Part shown: positions 1 to 7,586 of the stretch, in pieces
How the letters are laid out: every line of letters begins with the position of its first letter
Numbering within the stretch: position 1 is the first letter of the stretch
NCBI GenBank assembly: GCA_007693295.1
Contig: REDT01000166.1
Span: 1 to 38,858 of the forward strand
Length of the DNA: 38,858 bases
Reading direction: 5' to 3'
Source of the DNA: Balneolaceae bacterium
GTDB taxonomy: Bacteria; Bacteroidota; Rhodothermia; Balneolales; Balneolaceae
Program-made: the position numbers and the translations under genes
Notes under the pieces: generated by a model
The model's database searches: none
Told to the model about the DNA's origin: nothing
What the model saw: only the letters and a program-made list of their open reading frames with translations

Positions 1-208
1 AAGAAGTGAAAAAAGTAACCTGATATTCATATTCAGTGAATTATGTTGAAATTTTCAAATTCAAAGAAGATAGTAAAATTCAGGACGGTTACATGTATTG
101 CAAATAGTAAAAATACCTTTCATTTTAATTTTCTGATTCCTGTATTAAGTTTCTCGTTTATGGCACCCATCCACCAACAGTATCTTGCGGTACTTACTTT
201 TCTTCTTC

Positions 209-471
209 AGTGGGCATATCTCTTTGGCGACTCGGACGGAGGAGACGACACTTTCCACTTCACCGGCGAATGGTAAGTCGAAATCGACGGGATGGGCATC
301 ATTGAGATCAAGGACAAAATTCTGCAGCCGTTTTTTTACGACGAAGAAAGGGGAACAGGGCTTGGGTTGAGTATTACCAATGATATTGTGAAAGCGCATG
401 GTGGAGATCTCTCCATCGATTCCAAATTGGGATTGGGAACGACATTCAAAATCATACTTCAGCAACAGTAA
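209..471 (+). pseudogene. Remnant of a sensor histidine kinase (C-terminal HATPase domain)
   Basis: Translated piecewise in three frames, this stretch gives the C-terminal ATP-binding part of a two-component histidine kinase. It has a degenerate N-box-to-G1 strand (VEIDGMGI, where DNGxGI is expected), then [18 protein letters not shown] and [15 protein letters not shown], ending [11 protein letters not shown] with a stop at 469-471. The reading frame breaks near 274-277, at the T-run 331-337 (one T too many for PFFTTKK) and near 367 (one T too few for GLGLS); one Asn codon of the DNG motif also seems lost. No dimerisation/His box or sensor domain is visible upstream, and 1-208 holds nothing I recognise. 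It is a dead fragment and should not be called as a protein. The order of G1/G2 boxes and the AHGG motif make the family assignment good. Confidence 0.75.
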
Positions 472-535
472 CAGAGTCAAAGGTTTTTTGCCTCTCCAAT
501 AATAAGGGAACCCAATACTTCTCGAAGCTTGCCCG

Positions 536-688
536 GCCTTGAATTCCCGGTTCGCAAGGTGTAGCAGTGCATTACGAATCCTAAGTCACGCAGGGTACGC
601 TTCCGCCTATGGCCCGGAAACCAACAAGGCGTGACCTTGGATTCGTTCTGCGGAGCTGAAGCGAACGGTCTCGGGAATTCACAGCCTT
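536..688. repeat. Nested inverted-repeat element upstream of mscS
   Basis: The inner arms 574-591 and 629-646 are reverse complements at 16 of 18 positions (ACGAATCC..GTCACGC). Outer arms share GAATTCCCG (541-549) with CGGGAATTC near 672-680, and TTCGC (551-555) with GCGAA (661-665). The element is about 150 bp with no convincing coding frame; an 84-codon frame on the minus strand is probably fortuitous. The rest of the 472-952 interval is AT-rich spacer that should carry the promoter of the channel gene at 953, but I cannot place it. Probably a dispersed genomic repeat. Confidence 0.6.
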
Positions 689-697
689 GATTTTTTG

Positions 698-723
698 GTA
701 CTTTTGTATCAAGACAAAAGTAC
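698..723. repeat. Perfect 9-bp hairpin
   Basis: GTACTTTTG (698-706) and CAAAAGTAC (715-723) form a perfect stem with an 8-nt loop. It lacks a T-tract on either strand, so it is not a standard terminator. Similar TTTTTGGTACTTTTG-type sequences recur in Bacteroidota genomes (from memory), so it may belong to the repeat just upstream. Confidence 0.55.
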
Positions 724-952
724 ATAGTCAATTAAATTCATCAATCTATCCTACGATTTAAAAATCAAAGTGGAAAGTAACTGCACTAATAGATTTTTTA
801 TGATTCCGATCAAGATTCTTTTCACATCAAAAAAGTAAGAAATCGTGTTCCAGCGCGGAAGTCAGGATAGCCGCTTATCAAAGATTAGGATTTTAATTCC
901 CGGTTGCAGATTTTCAGGATACTAATTCTGTTAATCTATCTATGAAGACACA

Positions 953-1825
953 ATGCTCGAAAATCTTACAGATGCATTTCTAATCGAATTTGAAACATTT
1001 ATCGATTTCCTGCCCCGGTTACTTTTTGCACTCCTTGTTGCACTAATCATCTATTTGATGGGCAAGGGGTTTTCGAAAGGCATCGTTTCAATACTTCGAA
1101 GAAGTTCTGTTCCGGAAACCTACCACCTGTTTTTTAAAAAACTGATTACCGGAATTGCCATTTTCATTGGGTTTGTCATTTTCCTGAACCTGATCGGCTA
1201 TACGGCACTTGCAGCAAGTCTTGTGGCCGGAGGTGGTTTAACGGCAGTGATGCTGGGATTTGCCTTTAAGGATATTGGAGAAAACTTCCTGGCAGGATTT
1301 TTTCTTGCCTTCAGCCGGCCATTTAATACCAACGACGTGATTGAGTCGGGCGGTATTATGGGCCGGGTTAAGAGTATAGAGCTAAGGCACACGCATATTC
1401 GTACAGGTGACGGTTGTGATGTATTTGTACCGAGCGCACAACTTTTCACCAGACCGCTGCACAACTATACACTCGATGGATTACGCCGGGGTGGATTCAC
1501 CGTTGGTATCGACTACGCTGATGATTCACAAAAAGCCCTGGAAATACTCGCTGAAACAGCAAAAGTGTCAAGAGGCGTGCTCAAGAGCCCGGGTGTGTCT
1601 ACTTCCATAAAAGGATTTACCCCAGACTATGTTGAACTGCAGATTTTCTTTTGGATCAATGCAAAAGACCAGGAGCTTGGATTGGCCCGTGTGCGTTCAA
1701 AAGCCATGAATAATTGCAGGGTGCGGCTTATTGAGGAGGGGTTTACCATCAGTTCGGATGTGAAGACAGCGATTGAACTAAGTCCCGTTGACGTATTACT
1801 CAATCAAAAAGAGAAATCCGGCTGA
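953..1825 (+). CDS. Small-conductance mechanosensitive channel, MscS family
   Basis: A 290-residue inner-membrane channel that opens under membrane tension to release solutes during hypo-osmotic shock. TM1 is about residues 18-38, TM2 about 61-82 and the pore helix TM3 about 84-120. The family signature is clear: a Gly/Ala-rich pore stretch (AAGGGLTAVMLGFAFKDIG) followed by NFLAGFFLAFSRPF and the start of the beta domain. The cytoplasmic C-terminal domain follows to about residue 275. Its length matches short MscS proteins (E. coli MscS is 286). The start ATG 953 gives a sensible N-terminus; an ATG at 942 is in another frame and stops quickly. No Shine-Dalgarno is present. It converges on the next gene with a 10-nt gap. 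There are many MscS paralogues, so I do not assign a specific symbol. Confidence 0.93.
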   Translation: MLENLTDAFLIEFETFIDFLPRLLFALLVALIIYLMGKGFSKGIVSILRRSSVPETYHLFFKKLITGIAIFIGFVIFLNLIGYTALAASLVAGGGLTAVMLGFAFKDIGENFLAGFFLAFSRPFNTNDVIESGGIMGRVKSIELRHTHIRTGDGCDVFVPSAQLFTRPLHNYTLDGLRRGGFTVGIDYADDSQKALEILAETAKVSRGVLKSPGVSTSIKGFTPDYVELQIFFWINAKDQELGLARVRSKAMNNCRVRLIEEGFTISSDVKTAIELSPVDVLLNQKEKSG

Positions 1826-1835
1826 TATGGGACGA

Positions 1836-2291
1836 CTACCTTCTTTTTGAAGGTTTCCAGAATAGAAAGCCTGCCATGGAGAGGAAAATTCCGTTTCTGA
1901 TGACCATTTTCCAGCCAAATTCACTGCCCAAAAGCGTGACAAGTATTGATCCGCTTTCCGGGTCTCCGAAGCAACCGCAATCTCCTTCAATTCCGGTTCC
2001 CATGCCGTAGATTGCAAACAGAAAGAAACTCATGTAAATCAGAGCGGCCGCCGGTATGACAAGCTTACCCATTACGTTCACAACCAGCAAGCCACCCACG
2101 AGAATCTCAACCCAGGGCAGCAGATCAATAACCAACGACTTCAACCCGATGGGAATCCAGGCAATATAGGCCACAGATTCAAACAGTGCGGTATTATCCT
2201 GTACCTTCAGGTAACCCGCAATAATGAGCAGTGCCCCAAGAATAACCCTTGTTGCCAGCTGAACCCACGATATAATCTTCTCCTTTTTCAT
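1836..2291 (-). CDS. MauE/DoxX-like integral membrane protein
   Basis: A 151-residue four-helix membrane protein. Hydrophobic segments lie at about residues 10-27, 45-68, 78-100 and 120-143. The first helix ends in a typical DoxX/MauE pattern (LIIAGYLKV), and there is a CGCFG motif (DCGCFGDPESG) in a periplasmic loop near residue 106, as in the methylamine-utilisation MauE-like family. That family is linked to disulfide or redox maintenance of periplasmic proteins, and in Bacteroidota occurs as a general DoxX-type component. The substrate cannot be told from sequence. ATG at 2291. It is convergent with the MscS gene and divergent from purF, with about 175 bp to the purF start. Confidence 0.8.
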   Translation of the reverse strand: MKKEKIISWVQLATRVILGALLIIAGYLKVQDNTALFESVAYIAWIPIGLKSLVIDLLPWVEILVGGLLVVNVMGKLVIPAAALIYMSFFLFAIYGMGTGIEGDCGCFGDPESGSILVTLLGSEFGWKMVIRNGIFLSMAGFLFWKPSKRR

Positions 2292-2424
2292 AGTCGTAAA
2301 CTACGAAATTGAATGGATTTTATTTTAGCAAAAATTTAACCGAACTCTTGCCGTTCCAACAAACAGATGAGGCGAAACCGGTTAGGCCAAAAATTTCGTC
2401 TCTGTTATTTACTAAGCTTTTCCA

Positions 2425-2432
2425 TATCTTTA
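2425..2432 (+). promoter_or_regulatory. Candidate -7 promoter box for purF
   Basis: TATCTTTA matches the Bacteroidota -7 consensus TAnnTTTG except for the last base, and lies 36 nt before the purF start at 2468. No clear TTG was found at -33. The same octamer occurs before hisA (37976-37983). Weak evidence. Confidence 0.3.
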
Positions 2433-2467
2433 TCTCTTTAGCAATCATATTACTTCCAGCTTCAAAC

Positions 2468-3970
2468 ATGATCGATAAACCCCGCGATTATTGTGGTATT
2501 TTTGGTGTATTTGACCACTCTGATGCCTCTCTCCTTACCTATTACGGACTTCACGCCCTGCAACACCGAGGCCAGGAATCGGCAGGCATAGTTACCACCT
2601 ACTATGACGAAAAGAAAAGGCGCTCAATTATGCCTATGCATAAAGACTTTGGTCTGGTATTATCGGTCTTTGACGACTCCAAGATTATTGAAAATGAATT
2701 GATTGGCCGCTCGGCAATAGGCCATAACCGCTATTCGACCTCAGGGTCATCCAAAAACCCGGCCAACATACAGCCTTTCCGTGTTCACTACAGAAATGGA
2801 AATCTGGCAATTGGCCATAACGGCAACCTCTCTAATGCCCGAACACTGAGAGAGCGTTTTCGTGAGGAAGGAGTTCTATTTCAAAGTACTTCCGATACGG
2901 AACTGATTCTTCATCTGATTTCACACAGCCGTAAAACGAACCAGATGGATCAGATTATGGATGCTCTTGGCCAGATTGAAGGCGCATACTGCCTGGTAAT
3001 TCTTACCGACGACAAACTGATTGCCGTTCGCGACCCGAATGGATTCCGCCCGCTTGCACTGGGTATCATCGACGGTGCGTATACCGTTGCAAGCGAAACC
3101 TGTGCTTTCGACATTATTGGAGCTGAGTATATACGCGATGTGGAGCCTGGAGAAGTGATTGTGATTGACCGGGAAGCTACAACTCTTCAGGAGCCAAAGT
3201 CTTACTCTCTTGAACCCAAAACCGGCACCGGAAGCAGTCAATGCATTTTTGAGTACGTCTACTTCTCACGGCCCGACAGCAAGATTTTCGGTGAAATGGT
3301 AGACAAGATTCGCCGCAACCTGGGCAAGCAGTTAGCCAAAGAGCATCCGCTGGATGAAATCATCAGGTTTCCCAATAAGGATAGGCGGCCAATTGTTATC
3401 TCCGTGCCTGATTCAAGCAATACGGCAGCTATCGGTTACGCGCACGAAAGCCAGAAGGCGGGCCATGACTGCAAATATGACATCGGCCTGATTCGAAATC
3501 ACTACGTAGGGCGCACCTTTATTTCGCCCGGACAAAAATCACGTGAACAGAAAGTACGCACCAAATTCAACACGGTACGCGGTGTTATCGAGGGCCGGTC
3601 TGTGATAATTGTGGATGACTCCATTGTTCGCGGCACAACCTCCCGCTACCTGGTAGACATGATCCGTGAGGCCAATCCGCTGGAGATCCACTTTTTGGTC
3701 AGCTCTCCGCCCATAACGCATCCCTGTTTTTATGGCATGGATTTTCCAAGCCCCGAAGAGCTCATTGCCAATAAATATGATCGCAACACTGAAGCGATAG
3801 CCAAAGAGATCGGTGTTGACAGTTTGCGATATCTTTCTGCCGAAGGGTTGGTTGCAGCCGTTAAAGAGTCTAACGAATCAAAGCACGGCTACTGCACAGC
3901 CTGTTTTACGGGCAATTACCCGGTTCCTGTCGATTTTGGCGTTGAAAAAGAAGAAAATGAGATTGTTTGA
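2468..3970 (+). CDS. purF: Amidophosphoribosyltransferase (PurF)
   Basis: Catalyses the first step of purine synthesis: PRPP plus glutamine gives 5-phosphoribosylamine. The 500-residue protein has an N-terminal class II (Ntn) glutaminase domain followed by a phosphoribosyltransferase domain. The nucleophile Cys9 follows an 8-residue propeptide (MIDKPRDYCGIFGVF). Other motifs are HNRYSTSG and AIGHNGNLSN in the glutaminase half, the PRPP loop VIIVDDSIVRGTTS, and a late Cys cluster (YCTACFTGNYP), as in the Fe-S/propeptide type of PurF. The frame is open back to 2309, but the 53 extra residues have no homology feel and would bury the propeptide, so I use ATG 2468. Its stop overlaps the engB start (TGATG), so the two genes are translationally coupled. 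Confidence 0.96.
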   Translation: MIDKPRDYCGIFGVFDHSDASLLTYYGLHALQHRGQESAGIVTTYYDEKKRRSIMPMHKDFGLVLSVFDDSKIIENELIGRSAIGHNRYSTSGSSKNPANIQPFRVHYRNGNLAIGHNGNLSNARTLRERFREEGVLFQSTSDTELILHLISHSRKTNQMDQIMDALGQIEGAYCLVILTDDKLIAVRDPNGFRPLALGIIDGAYTVASETCAFDIIGAEYIRDVEPGEVIVIDREATTLQEPKSYSLEPKTGTGSSQCIFEYVYFSRPDSKIFGEMVDKIRRNLGKQLAKEHPLDEIIRFPNKDRRPIVISVPDSSNTAAIGYAHESQKAGHDCKYDIGLIRNHYVGRTFISPGQKSREQKVRTKFNTVRGVIEGRSVIIVDDSIVRGTTSRYLVDMIREANPLEIHFLVSSPPITHPCFYGMDFPSPEELIANKYDRNTEAIAKEIGVDSLRYLSAEGLVAAVKESNESKHGYCTACFTGNYPVPVDFGVEKEENEIV

Positions 3971-4581
3971 TGGCTTTCCAAAAAGCACGCTTCATTACCA
4001 GTGCCCCCGCTTTATCAGATTGTCCTGAAGAGTCACATCCTGAGTTTTGTTTTGCCGGTCGATCGAATGTGGGGAAATCTTCACTCATAAATAAGATCAC
4101 CAACAAAAAGCGTCTGGCCCGTACCAGTAACACTCCCGGCAAAACGCAGCAGATGAATTACTATGAAATAAACGACTCTTTTTTTCTTGTTGATCTGCCC
4201 GGATTCGGCTTTGCAAAAGCTCCCAAAAAAGAGCGCGAGCGATGGGGACGTGATATTCAACAATACCTGTTACAGAGGTCCACGCTTGAACTGATTCTGC
4301 ATTTGGTTGATTCGCGCCATGATCCAACCCCACTTGATGAAGATTTCTTCTACTGGATGGCTTCAAACCATAAACCTTTTGCTGTATTGATGACCAAGGC
4401 CGATAAGCTATCGAAAAACAAGCTGGCCCAATCCAAAAAAGTAGTCGACAATGTGTTGAAAGAGATGAACATCGAAGTGCCGGTAATTACCTGCTCAGCG
4501 CAAACGGGAGAAGGAATTGATGAGATACACTCCCTGATTTTAGATTTTATAGATTCCAAACCTGAACAAATTCAGACCTGA
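3970..4581 (+). CDS. engB: Ribosome-biogenesis GTPase EngB/YsxC
   Basis: A 203-residue TrmE-Era-EngA-EngB-type GTPase needed for maturation of the large ribosomal subunit. G1 is GRSNVGKSS (residues 30-38), G2 lies around the Thr in NTPGKTQQ, G3 is DLPGFG, G4 is TKADK and G5 is SAQTGEG. Length matches the family (about 200). An in-frame TTG lies just upstream at 3967, but ATG 3970 shares one base with the purF stop and gives the conventional start. It is second in the purF-engB-serA run, with only 5 nt before serA. Confidence 0.95.
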   Translation: MAFQKARFITSAPALSDCPEESHPEFCFAGRSNVGKSSLINKITNKKRLARTSNTPGKTQQMNYYEINDSFFLVDLPGFGFAKAPKKERERWGRDIQQYLLQRSTLELILHLVDSRHDPTPLDEDFFYWMASNHKPFAVLMTKADKLSKNKLAQSKKVVDNVLKEMNIEVPVITCSAQTGEGIDEIHSLILDFIDSKPEQIQT

Positions 4582-4586
4582 TAAAT

Positions 4587-6182
4587 ATGTCATTCCAAGT
4601 ACTGCTGCTTGATAGTGTAGACCCTGTTTGTGCTGAAATTTTTAAATCAAGAGGAATTCAATCTCATCAACCCGGCAAACTCACGCCGGACGAGCTCAAG
4701 GATATCATCGGCAACTATGAAGCCGTTGTCGTGCGAAGTGCAACTACGATTGATAAGGAACTTTTGACTTACGCTGATAAGCTGCAGGTAATTGGACGTG
4801 CCGGGGTAGGCGTAGACAATATTGACATCTCTGCAGCTACATCAAAGGGAGTACTTGTGATGAACACCCCGGACGGAAATACGATCTCCACAGCTGAGCA
4901 CACCTGTGGTATGATTCTCTCCCTGGCAAGGAACATTCCGGAATCCGTAAACCGGGTAAAAAACGGTGGCTGGGACAGGAAGTCATTTATGGGAACTGAA
5001 GTTCATGACAAAACTCTTGGAATTGTGGGCCTTGGCAAAATCGGATCTGAAGTAGCCCGGCGGATGAAACATTTTGGAATGGATGTTTATGCATTCGACC
5101 CATTCTCAACTCACGATCACGCAAAAGACCTGGGAGTAGAGCTTGTTGATCTTGACAGACTTCTTGAAGTATCCAACTTTCTTACGGTACATACACCGTT
5201 AACAGATAGAACCCATAATCTCATCTCTCTTAAAAATGGGGCTAAAATCAAAAGGGGAATGAAACTGGTAAACTGTGCAAGGGGTGGAATCTTTAAAGAG
5301 GAAGACCTGGTTCCGTTGCTTGAACAGGGCATTATTGCCGGCGTGGCCCTGGATGTCTACTCCACAGAACCCCCTACCCCGGAACTCTATGAGATTTTAA
5401 AACATCCTGCGATTATATGCACACCTCATCTCGGCGCCTCTACAGAAGAGGCCCAGGAAAAGGTAGCCCTTCAGATTGCCGAGCAGATTTCAGATGCACT
5501 TGAAAAAAAAGGCTACAAAGGAAGCCTGAACGGCAAATCCATAGCTCTTCTCACCAACAAAGAGGCTCAGCCATACGTAGAGCTTGCTGAAAAGATGGGC
5601 CTTGTATATGCTCAGATTATGCCGAATAATGCCAGCCACTTCTCGTTTGAGTATACCGGTGAGTGTGCCAAATATGCCGATGTTTTAACAGATGGAATCC
5701 TCAAGGGCATGCTCTCCCAGTTTGCGAGTGAAGAGATCAATCTTATCAACGCACGCCACTATGCCGAAGAAAAAGGCTTGAAGATTAGTGAGACCACCAG
5801 CAACAACAATAAAATGTATAAAGACCTGATTTCCGTTCAGCTTGGCGAAGATGCCGATTACAAAAAAATATCTGCATCTGTTTTTGGCCCCGGAGATTAC
5901 CGTATTGTGGAGATTGATGGATATGGTATCGAATTACGGCTCGAAGGTGATATCCTGATGTACCAAAACCAGGATAAACCGGGAATGCTTGCCTCTGTGG
6001 CCGGCAAACTCGCATCCCAAAATATCAACATTGGTGCACTCAGCCTGGGACGTGAAGCAAAAGGGACCAATGCCATAACCGCAGTAATTGTGGATAAAAA
6101 GCTCAACAATGACGAGCTGAAAAGCATCCATGAGCTGGATGGCGTTAAAAATGTGAAGTATATTTCACTTTCACAGACATAA
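4587..6182 (+). CDS. serA: D-3-phosphoglycerate dehydrogenase (SerA, long form)
   Basis: First enzyme of serine synthesis: 3-phosphoglycerate plus NAD+ gives 3-phosphohydroxypyruvate. The 531-residue protein is the long type. The order is a catalytic N-terminal segment, a Rossmann NAD domain (GLGKIGSEVARRMK near residue 152), a return to the catalytic domain with VNCARGG and the His of PHLGAST, then an intervening allosteric-substrate-binding domain (about 315-450) and a C-terminal ACT domain (about 455-531, QDKPGMLASVAGKLA). ACT-bearing SerA enzymes are commonly feedback-inhibited by serine. No defect was seen. Last gene of the purF-engB-serA cluster. Confidence 0.96.
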   Translation: MSFQVLLLDSVDPVCAEIFKSRGIQSHQPGKLTPDELKDIIGNYEAVVVRSATTIDKELLTYADKLQVIGRAGVGVDNIDISAATSKGVLVMNTPDGNTISTAEHTCGMILSLARNIPESVNRVKNGGWDRKSFMGTEVHDKTLGIVGLGKIGSEVARRMKHFGMDVYAFDPFSTHDHAKDLGVELVDLDRLLEVSNFLTVHTPLTDRTHNLISLKNGAKIKRGMKLVNCARGGIFKEEDLVPLLEQGIIAGVALDVYSTEPPTPELYEILKHPAIICTPHLGASTEEAQEKVALQIAEQISDALEKKGYKGSLNGKSIALLTNKEAQPYVELAEKMGLVYAQIMPNNASHFSFEYTGECAKYADVLTDGILKGMLSQFASEEINLINARHYAEEKGLKISETTSNNNKMYKDLISVQLGEDADYKKISASVFGPGDYRIVEIDGYGIELRLEGDILMYQNQDKPGMLASVAGKLASQNINIGALSLGREAKGTNAITAVIVDKKLNNDELKSIHELDGVKNVKYISLSQT

Positions 6183-6468
6183 GTAAAGAGTATCGAGTAT
6201 TTTAGACATTCTGTTGTCTAGTGTTAAGTCAAGCATGAATAGTCGGAAGCAACCTGTCAGCCGCAGGTGCAGCTTTAGCGGTACACCTACCGGATCCCGA
6301 TGGGGGCAGGTCTTTATCCGACAATAGAGTATTGACATAACACTGGTTTCAACCAACCATCTAACTGCCTGCTATCTGTAAGCCTTTAAAAATTGATCCT
6401 TAAATATCACAGCACCTTCCTCTGCTCTTTTGTATTTTGGGCGCTGATCCTGAAAACCAATTAAATCT
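6183..6468. other. Spacer between serA and lgt
   Basis: No gene was found. It starts with two copies of a heptamer (GAGTATC 6188-6194, GAGTATT 6195-6201) that belongs to a repeat theme seen elsewhere in the window. The middle, about 6235-6330, has GC-rich short complementary stretches (GGTGCAGCTTTAGCGGTAC region), probably another repeat. The lgt promoter should be in the last 100 bp but is not clear. Confidence 0.45.
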
Positions 6469-7515
6469 ATGGACACTAACAGCTATATTACCTGGAGTGC
6501 CGATCCGGTAATCTTCACGATCCCGGAGATTACGCTTCCATTTACCATCTCCATATGGGGCCTTCTCATTGCCGCCGTATTAATCTATTTCGGATGGGGC
6601 AAGATCAAGCCGGAACAAAAGAAGGGAAAAAAGCAGGTGGAGCCTGAAACGTGGAAAGTGCTCGCTCTTGGCATCGGGGCTTTCATTATTGGACAGATCC
6701 CCTTCCTTTTGGTGGAATCAACAGGAATTGAAACCATTGGCCCTATCGAACCGCGCTGGTACGGGTTGATGTTCGCCTTTGCTTTTATTTCGGGTTACCT
6801 GGTACTCACCAAAGCATTTAATGATGCCGGACGCTCACAACAGGATCTCGACAGGCTATTTATCTACATACTTGTGGCCACCATTGTCGGGGCGAGGCTT
6901 GGGCATGTATTCTTTTATGAAGCGGAGTTCTACCTTCGCAACATCCACCTCATCCCTCAGGTTTGGATAGGGGGCCTTGCCAGCCACGGGGCTGCAATAG
7001 GCATTCTCATTGCCCTCTATTTCTATGCAAAAAAGACTGCCAATACAACATTTATGTGGGTAGCAGATCGGGTAGTAATAGGAGTTGCGATTGGTGCGAT
7101 GTTCATTCGTGTGGGTAACTTCTTCAACTCAGAAATTTTAGGGGTTCCCACTGATCTCCCCTGGGCCATTGTATTTGAAGTAGCTCCAAGCCTGACGGCT
7201 GCAGAGCAGATGATGCCCCGTCATCCCTCTATGCTGTATGAAGCGCTGATCTACGTAATCCTTTTTGCCATACTGGTGAGTTTTTATTACAAATACGATA
7301 AAAAACCGCCACAGGGATCACTTTTTGGCATCTTCCTGGTCATACTTTTTTCAGGCCGATTCATGGTAGAGTTCACTAAGGAGACCCTCGCCAGTTTCAT
7401 GGAGGGCTTCATGTTCGATATGGGCCAGCTCCTAAGCGTACCCTTTGTGCTGATTGGTATCTGGATACTTTGGAAGAAAGTTGATTGGAAGAGCAGTCGT
7501 GAGTCGGAGTCTTGA
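6469..7515 (+). CDS. lgt: Prolipoprotein diacylglyceryl transferase (Lgt) with extra N-terminal membrane segment
   Basis: An inner-membrane enzyme that moves diacylglyceryl from phosphatidylglycerol to the Cys of prolipoproteins, the first step of lipoprotein maturation. Family motifs in order: RWYGLMFAFAF, GARLGHVFFYE, GGLASHGAAIG, the Lgt signature around RVGNFFNSEILG, RHPSMLYEAL and GRFMVEFTKE. At 348 residues it is longer than the usual 260-300. Residues about 20-95 form an additional block with two hydrophobic segments and a Lys-rich loop (KKGKKQ) before the canonical RWYG helix. The first part (ITWSADPVIFTIPEI) resembles the normal Lgt N-terminus, so the extra block looks inserted, or TM1 duplicated. 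The last residues (SSRESES) are encoded by a repeat that starts at 7499. Confidence 0.93.
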   Translation: MDTNSYITWSADPVIFTIPEITLPFTISIWGLLIAAVLIYFGWGKIKPEQKKGKKQVEPETWKVLALGIGAFIIGQIPFLLVESTGIETIGPIEPRWYGLMFAFAFISGYLVLTKAFNDAGRSQQDLDRLFIYILVATIVGARLGHVFFYEAEFYLRNIHLIPQVWIGGLASHGAAIGILIALYFYAKKTANTTFMWVADRVVIGVAIGAMFIRVGNFFNSEILGVPTDLPWAIVFEVAPSLTAAEQMMPRHPSMLYEALIYVILFAILVSFYYKYDKKPPQGSLFGIFLVILFSGRFMVEFTKETLASFMEGFMFDMGQLLSVPFVLIGIWILWKKVDWKSSRESES

Positions 7516-7582
7516 GTCGAAGAGAAAACTATCACAAGCGATACGCTTGCGATAGTTTTGATGGTCTTGAGTCGAGACTCAC
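7499..7582. repeat. Repeat element overlapping the lgt stop codon
   Basis: Short inverted ends GTGAGTC (7499-7505) and GACTCAC (7576-7582) and an 11-nt direct repeat TCTTGAGTCGA (7510-7520, 7565-7575) flank a strong hairpin. The TGA of lgt lies inside the left end. The flanks follow an approximate 7-nt period (GTCxTGA units). Confidence 0.6.
7525..7559. terminator. Bidirectional hairpin between convergent lgt and porin genes
   Basis: AAAACTATC (7525-7533) pairs with GATAGTTTT (7551-7559). After one A/C mismatch, CAAGCG (7535-7540) pairs with CGCTTG (7544-7549) around a 3-nt loop. An A-run on one side and a T-run on the other let it serve both strands. It may act as terminator for both converging genes. 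Confidence 0.6.
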
Positions 7583-7586
7583 CTTC

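Noticed and set aside
477-731. 84-codon frame on the minus strand
   Set aside because: It lies in a palindromic repeat, has no family features and no start signal.
2309-2467. 53-residue N-terminal extension of PurF
   Set aside because: It would put the catalytic Cys, which must follow a short propeptide, at residue 62; ATG 2468 gives the normal form, and a promoter-like box lies inside the extension.
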